DNA of 7,459 nt, taken from Rickettsia typhi (GTDB taxonomy: Bacteria; Pseudomonadota; Alphaproteobacteria; Rickettsiales; UBA1997). Where the stretch lies: assembly GCA_945888585.1 (NCBI GenBank), contig CAMDAI010000060.1, positions 1-7,459 on the forward strand, written 5' to 3'. The notes beneath the pieces were generated by a model, which saw only the letters and a program-made list of their open reading frames with translations, ran no database searches and had not been told where the DNA came from. Positions 5,752 to 7,459 of this stretch are shown piece after piece. The position numbers were made by a program, and so were the translations under genes. Every line of letters begins with the position of its first letter. The stretch's first letter is position 1.

Positions 5752-6285
5752 ATGTCACATACAAAGCAACTTTACAAAAGTTTAGTACCAGAGTTAAAAA
5801 AGAAGTTTTCTTATCAAAATGATATGGAAGTTCCTAAAATAACTAAGATAAGTATTTCAGTTGGTATTAAGGCAACTGAAAATGATAATAAATTTATGGC
5901 TTATTTAGTTAATCAGGTTTCTGGCCTTGCTGGTCAAAAAGCAGTCCTAACTAAGTCAAAAAAAGCGATTGCAACCTTTAAATTAAGGGAAAATGTTGCA
6001 ATCGGTGCAAAAGTTACCCTAAGAGGTAAAAAGATGTATGAATTCTTTGATCGTTTAGCGTATATTGCTCTTCCTAGGATTAGGGACTTCAGGGGTCTTT
6101 CAAATAAAGGATTTAACGAAAGTAATCATTATAGCTTTGGTATTAAAGAGCATAATATTTTTCTTGAAGTTGATCTAGACAATGTCTTAAAAGTATTTGG
6201 TATGAATATCACTATTGCAACTTCTGCTAAAAGTCAGGAAGAAGCTGGTTATTTGTTAAAAAAATTAAATCTCCCAATTAAGTAG
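5752..6285 (+). CDS. rplE: 50S ribosomal protein L5
   Basis: L5 binds 5S rRNA and contacts P-site tRNA and S13 across the subunit interface. The product is 177 residues, close to the usual 179. Conserved elements are VPKITKISISVGI (27-39), SGLAGQKAVLTKSKKAIATF (57-76), KLRENVAIGAKVTLRGKKMY (77-96), then EFFDRLAYIALPRIRDFRGL (97-116). GMNITIATSAKS (150-161) follows. The loop after RDFRGL departs from consensus: the usual FDGxGNY reads FNESNHY, and FPEIDYD reads FLEVDLD. The ATG lies 11 bases after rplX. In E. coli S8 represses this operon at the rplE start; I could not recognise a matching hairpin here. The stop is TAG. Confidence 0.97.
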   Translation: MSHTKQLYKSLVPELKKKFSYQNDMEVPKITKISISVGIKATENDNKFMAYLVNQVSGLAGQKAVLTKSKKAIATFKLRENVAIGAKVTLRGKKMYEFFDRLAYIALPRIRDFRGLSNKGFNESNHYSFGIKEHNIFLEVDLDNVLKVFGMNITIATSAKSQEEAGYLLKKLNLPIK

Positions 6286-6293
6286 TTATTGAT

Positions 6294-6599
6294 ATGGCTA
6301 AAAAAAGTATGATTCTTAAGAATCAAAAAAGAAAAGTAATCGCAACTAGAATGAAAGCCAAAAGAGAAGCTTTACATGACATTGCTGATAACATCAATCT
6401 TCCATTTGAAGACAGATTAAAAGCTCAAGTAAAATTATCTGAGTTGCCAAGAGATGGTGCGATGATTAGATATAGAAATAGATGTAGTTTAACTGGGAGA
6501 CCAAGAGCATATTATCGTAAATTTGCTCTTTCTAGACTATCTTTAAGAGAATTGGCCTCCTGGGGTCAAATTCCAGGTTTAATAAAATCAAGTTGGTAA
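6294..6599 (+). CDS. rpsN: 30S ribosomal protein S14 (zinc-free type)
   Basis: S14 is a 30S head protein next to S3 and S10. The product is 101 residues, the long form. It has one cysteine only (Cys64 in RNRCSLTGRPRAYYRKFALS, 61-80) and lacks the CxxC pairs of zinc-binding S14, so it is the zinc-independent type usual in proteobacteria. The end SRLSLRELASWGQIPGLIKS then SW is highly conserved. The N-terminal half is basic (MAKKSMILKNQKRKVIATRM), and LPRDGAMIRYRNRC (51-64) is typical. The middle (DIADNINLPFEDRLKAQVKL) varies widely in the family. The ATG follows rplE by 8 bases, with no Shine-Dalgarno sequence visible. Both Trp residues are TGG, which speaks for the standard meaning of UGA. 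Confidence 0.97.
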   Translation: MAKKSMILKNQKRKVIATRMKAKREALHDIADNINLPFEDRLKAQVKLSELPRDGAMIRYRNRCSLTGRPRAYYRKFALSRLSLRELASWGQIPGLIKSSW

Positions 6600-6605
6600 T
6601 AACAG

Positions 6606-7004
6606 ATGTCAGCAAATCACGCAGTATCAGATTTAGTAGCAATTATTCGCAACGGTTATTTAGCCAGAAAAAAGTTGGTTAAATCTCCAGTTTCAAGACT
6701 AAGAGAAAATGTGCTAAAGATCTTAAAAGAAGAAGGCTATATTCTAAATTATAGTGTCAATTCTAAAGAAAATGGTATAAAGGAATTTGGTATTCATCTA
6801 AAATATCATCTTTCAAGTCCAGTTGTTAGTGATATTAAAGTTGTTTCTAAGCCAGGGAAGAGAGTTTATTGTAATTCTTCTGATTTACCGGTGGTAAAGA
6901 ATGGTTTAGGTATGGTTATTGTTTCCACCTCAAGCGGCGTTATATCTGATCACGTTGCCAGAGAGTTAAAAGTTGGTGGAGAAATTTTATTAAAAATCTT
7001 CTAG
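6606..7004 (+). CDS. rpsH: 30S ribosomal protein S8
   Basis: S8 is a primary 16S rRNA binder (helix 21) that organises the central domain. In E. coli it is the translational repressor of the spc operon. The product is 132 residues, the family length. SDLVAIIRNGYLARKK (8-23) corresponds to the usual DMLTRIRNA helix, with Ala and Ile in place of the normal Thr and Arg. KEEGYI (41-46), SKPGKRVYCN (81-90) and KNGLGMVIVSTSSGVISDHV (98-117) are clear signatures, and ARELKVGGEILLKIF ends the protein. The SKPGKRVY form is what I recall from alphaproteobacteria. The ATG lies 6 bases after rpsN, preceded by TAATAACAG. The TAG stop lies 12 bases before rplF. Confidence 0.96.
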   Translation: MSANHAVSDLVAIIRNGYLARKKLVKSPVSRLRENVLKILKEEGYILNYSVNSKENGIKEFGIHLKYHLSSPVVSDIKVVSKPGKRVYCNSSDLPVVKNGLGMVIVSTSSGVISDHVARELKVGGEILLKIF

Positions 7005-7016
7005 GTTAAAGTAAAT

Positions 7017-7459
7017 ATGTCAAGAGTTGGTAAACTACCAATTAAAATTCCAAGCAATATCACTGTTTTAGTAAATAGCGATGTTATCAGTTTTGATTCT
7101 GGGAAGGTTAAGAAAAATTATAAAGTTAGTGGAACAGTTAAAGTGATCTATGCTGACAATGCCATTAAGTTAATAGCAAAAGATGGCTTTGATAAAGCCT
7201 CAATTGATCTTGGCATGGATAGAAGCAATATTAAAAATATTGTTAATGGAATGATTGCTCCTTTTAAAATTACCTTAGAAATTAATGGGGTTGGTTATAA
7301 GGCAGCGGTTGACAAGGGAATCATAACTTTAAGTTTAGGATATAGTCATGAAATTGCGTATTGTTTACCAGAAGGTATTTCCGCTGTATTCGAAAAACCA
7401 AATTTAATCATTTTAACTGGCGAGGATAAAATCTTAGTTGGTCAAGTGGCATCTGAAAT
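7017..7459 (+). CDS. rplF: 50S ribosomal protein L6 (3' partial)
   Basis: L6 is a two-domain 50S protein near the factor-binding site (sarcin-ricin loop region). The first 147 codons are present; the frame is open at the right edge, and the family is about 177 residues long, so some 30 residues are missing. The N-terminus MSRVGKLPIKIPSNITVLVN is canonical and fixes the start. The second domain is clear: NIVNGMIAPFKITLEINGVG (74-93), YKAA, LSLGYSHEI (105-113), LPEGISAVF (117-125), and TGEDKILVGQVASE at the edge. The first domain is divergent: the usual V-K-G-P-K-G-x-L stretch reads FDSGKVKKNYKV (26-37). No frameshift is needed to explain this. The gene continues the spc order after rpsH, with a 12-base gap. 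Confidence 0.95.
   Translation, partial: MSRVGKLPIKIPSNITVLVNSDVISFDSGKVKKNYKVSGTVKVIYADNAIKLIAKDGFDKASIDLGMDRSNIKNIVNGMIAPFKITLEINGVGYKAAVDKGIITLSLGYSHEIAYCLPEGISAVFEKPNLIILTGEDKILVGQVASE

Noticed and set aside
5738..5800. S8 repressor-binding hairpin at the start of rplE, as in E. coli
   Set aside because: No stem-loop with the S8 recognition core could be seen by eye around the rplX-rplE junction; a structure search would be needed to claim it.
3..7459. UGA reassigned to tryptophan
   Set aside because: All 13 Trp residues at conserved positions are UGG and no in-frame UGA occurs, whereas AT-rich recoded genomes strongly prefer UGA for Trp.
1..7459. A previously undescribed system or mobile element
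   Set aside because: Every base is accounted for by the canonical tuf-S10-spc gene order; no insertion, repeat, RNA gene or foreign-looking gene interrupts it.

Overview
The window is one unbroken, co-directional run of ribosomal-protein genes on the + strand. It starts in the last 49 codons of tuf (EF-Tu) and runs through the whole S10 operon (rpsJ-rplC-rplD-rplW-rplB-rpsS-rplV-rpsC-rplP-rpmC-rpsQ). It continues into the spc operon (rplN-rplX-rplE-rpsN-rpsH-rplF) and is cut off in rplF. In all there are 16 complete genes and two partial ones. All are recognisable from conserved motifs and from the canonical bacterial gene order.

The DNA is strongly AT-rich, about one third G+C by eye. Codons mostly end in A or T, and stops are TAA or TAG only. 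The tuf-rpsJ adjacency, the single-cysteine zinc-free type S14, the alphaproteobacterial-style L3 loop ([20 protein letters not shown]) and the L4 loop (GTTAKPHKQKGTGSARQGS) suggest an AT-rich alphaproteobacterium. A Rickettsiales- or Holosporales-like lineage or another genome-reduced group would fit. This placement rests on remembered family patterns, not on a phylogeny, so the order is uncertain.

Packing is extreme. Two junctions overlap by one base (TAATG at rpsJ/rplC and rplD/rplW), one has zero spacing (rplN/rplX), and the largest gap is 17 bases. No intergenic stretch can hold a terminator, an S10-type attenuator leader or the separate spc promoter known from E. coli. The simplest reading is one long transcript that starts upstream of the window, probably with the str genes, and continues past rplF. 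Most starts lack a strong Shine-Dalgarno sequence; clear ones precede rplW, rpsC, rplN and rplX.

The products build both subunits. L2, L3, L4, L5, L6, L14, L16, L22, L23, L24 and L29 belong to the 50S particle, and S3, S8, S10, S14, S17 and S19 to the 30S. Functional landmarks are kept: the L2 peptidyl-transferase histidine, L3 Gln150, the L16 arginine in VRMG, the S3 KH-domain GKKG and the S10 NusE-type core. Several proteins (S17, L29, L5, L6, L4) deviate from consensus, which is consistent with relaxed constraint. I see no mobile element, RNA gene, CRISPR, repeat array or undescribed system. This is a conserved housekeeping locus and the findings are modest.
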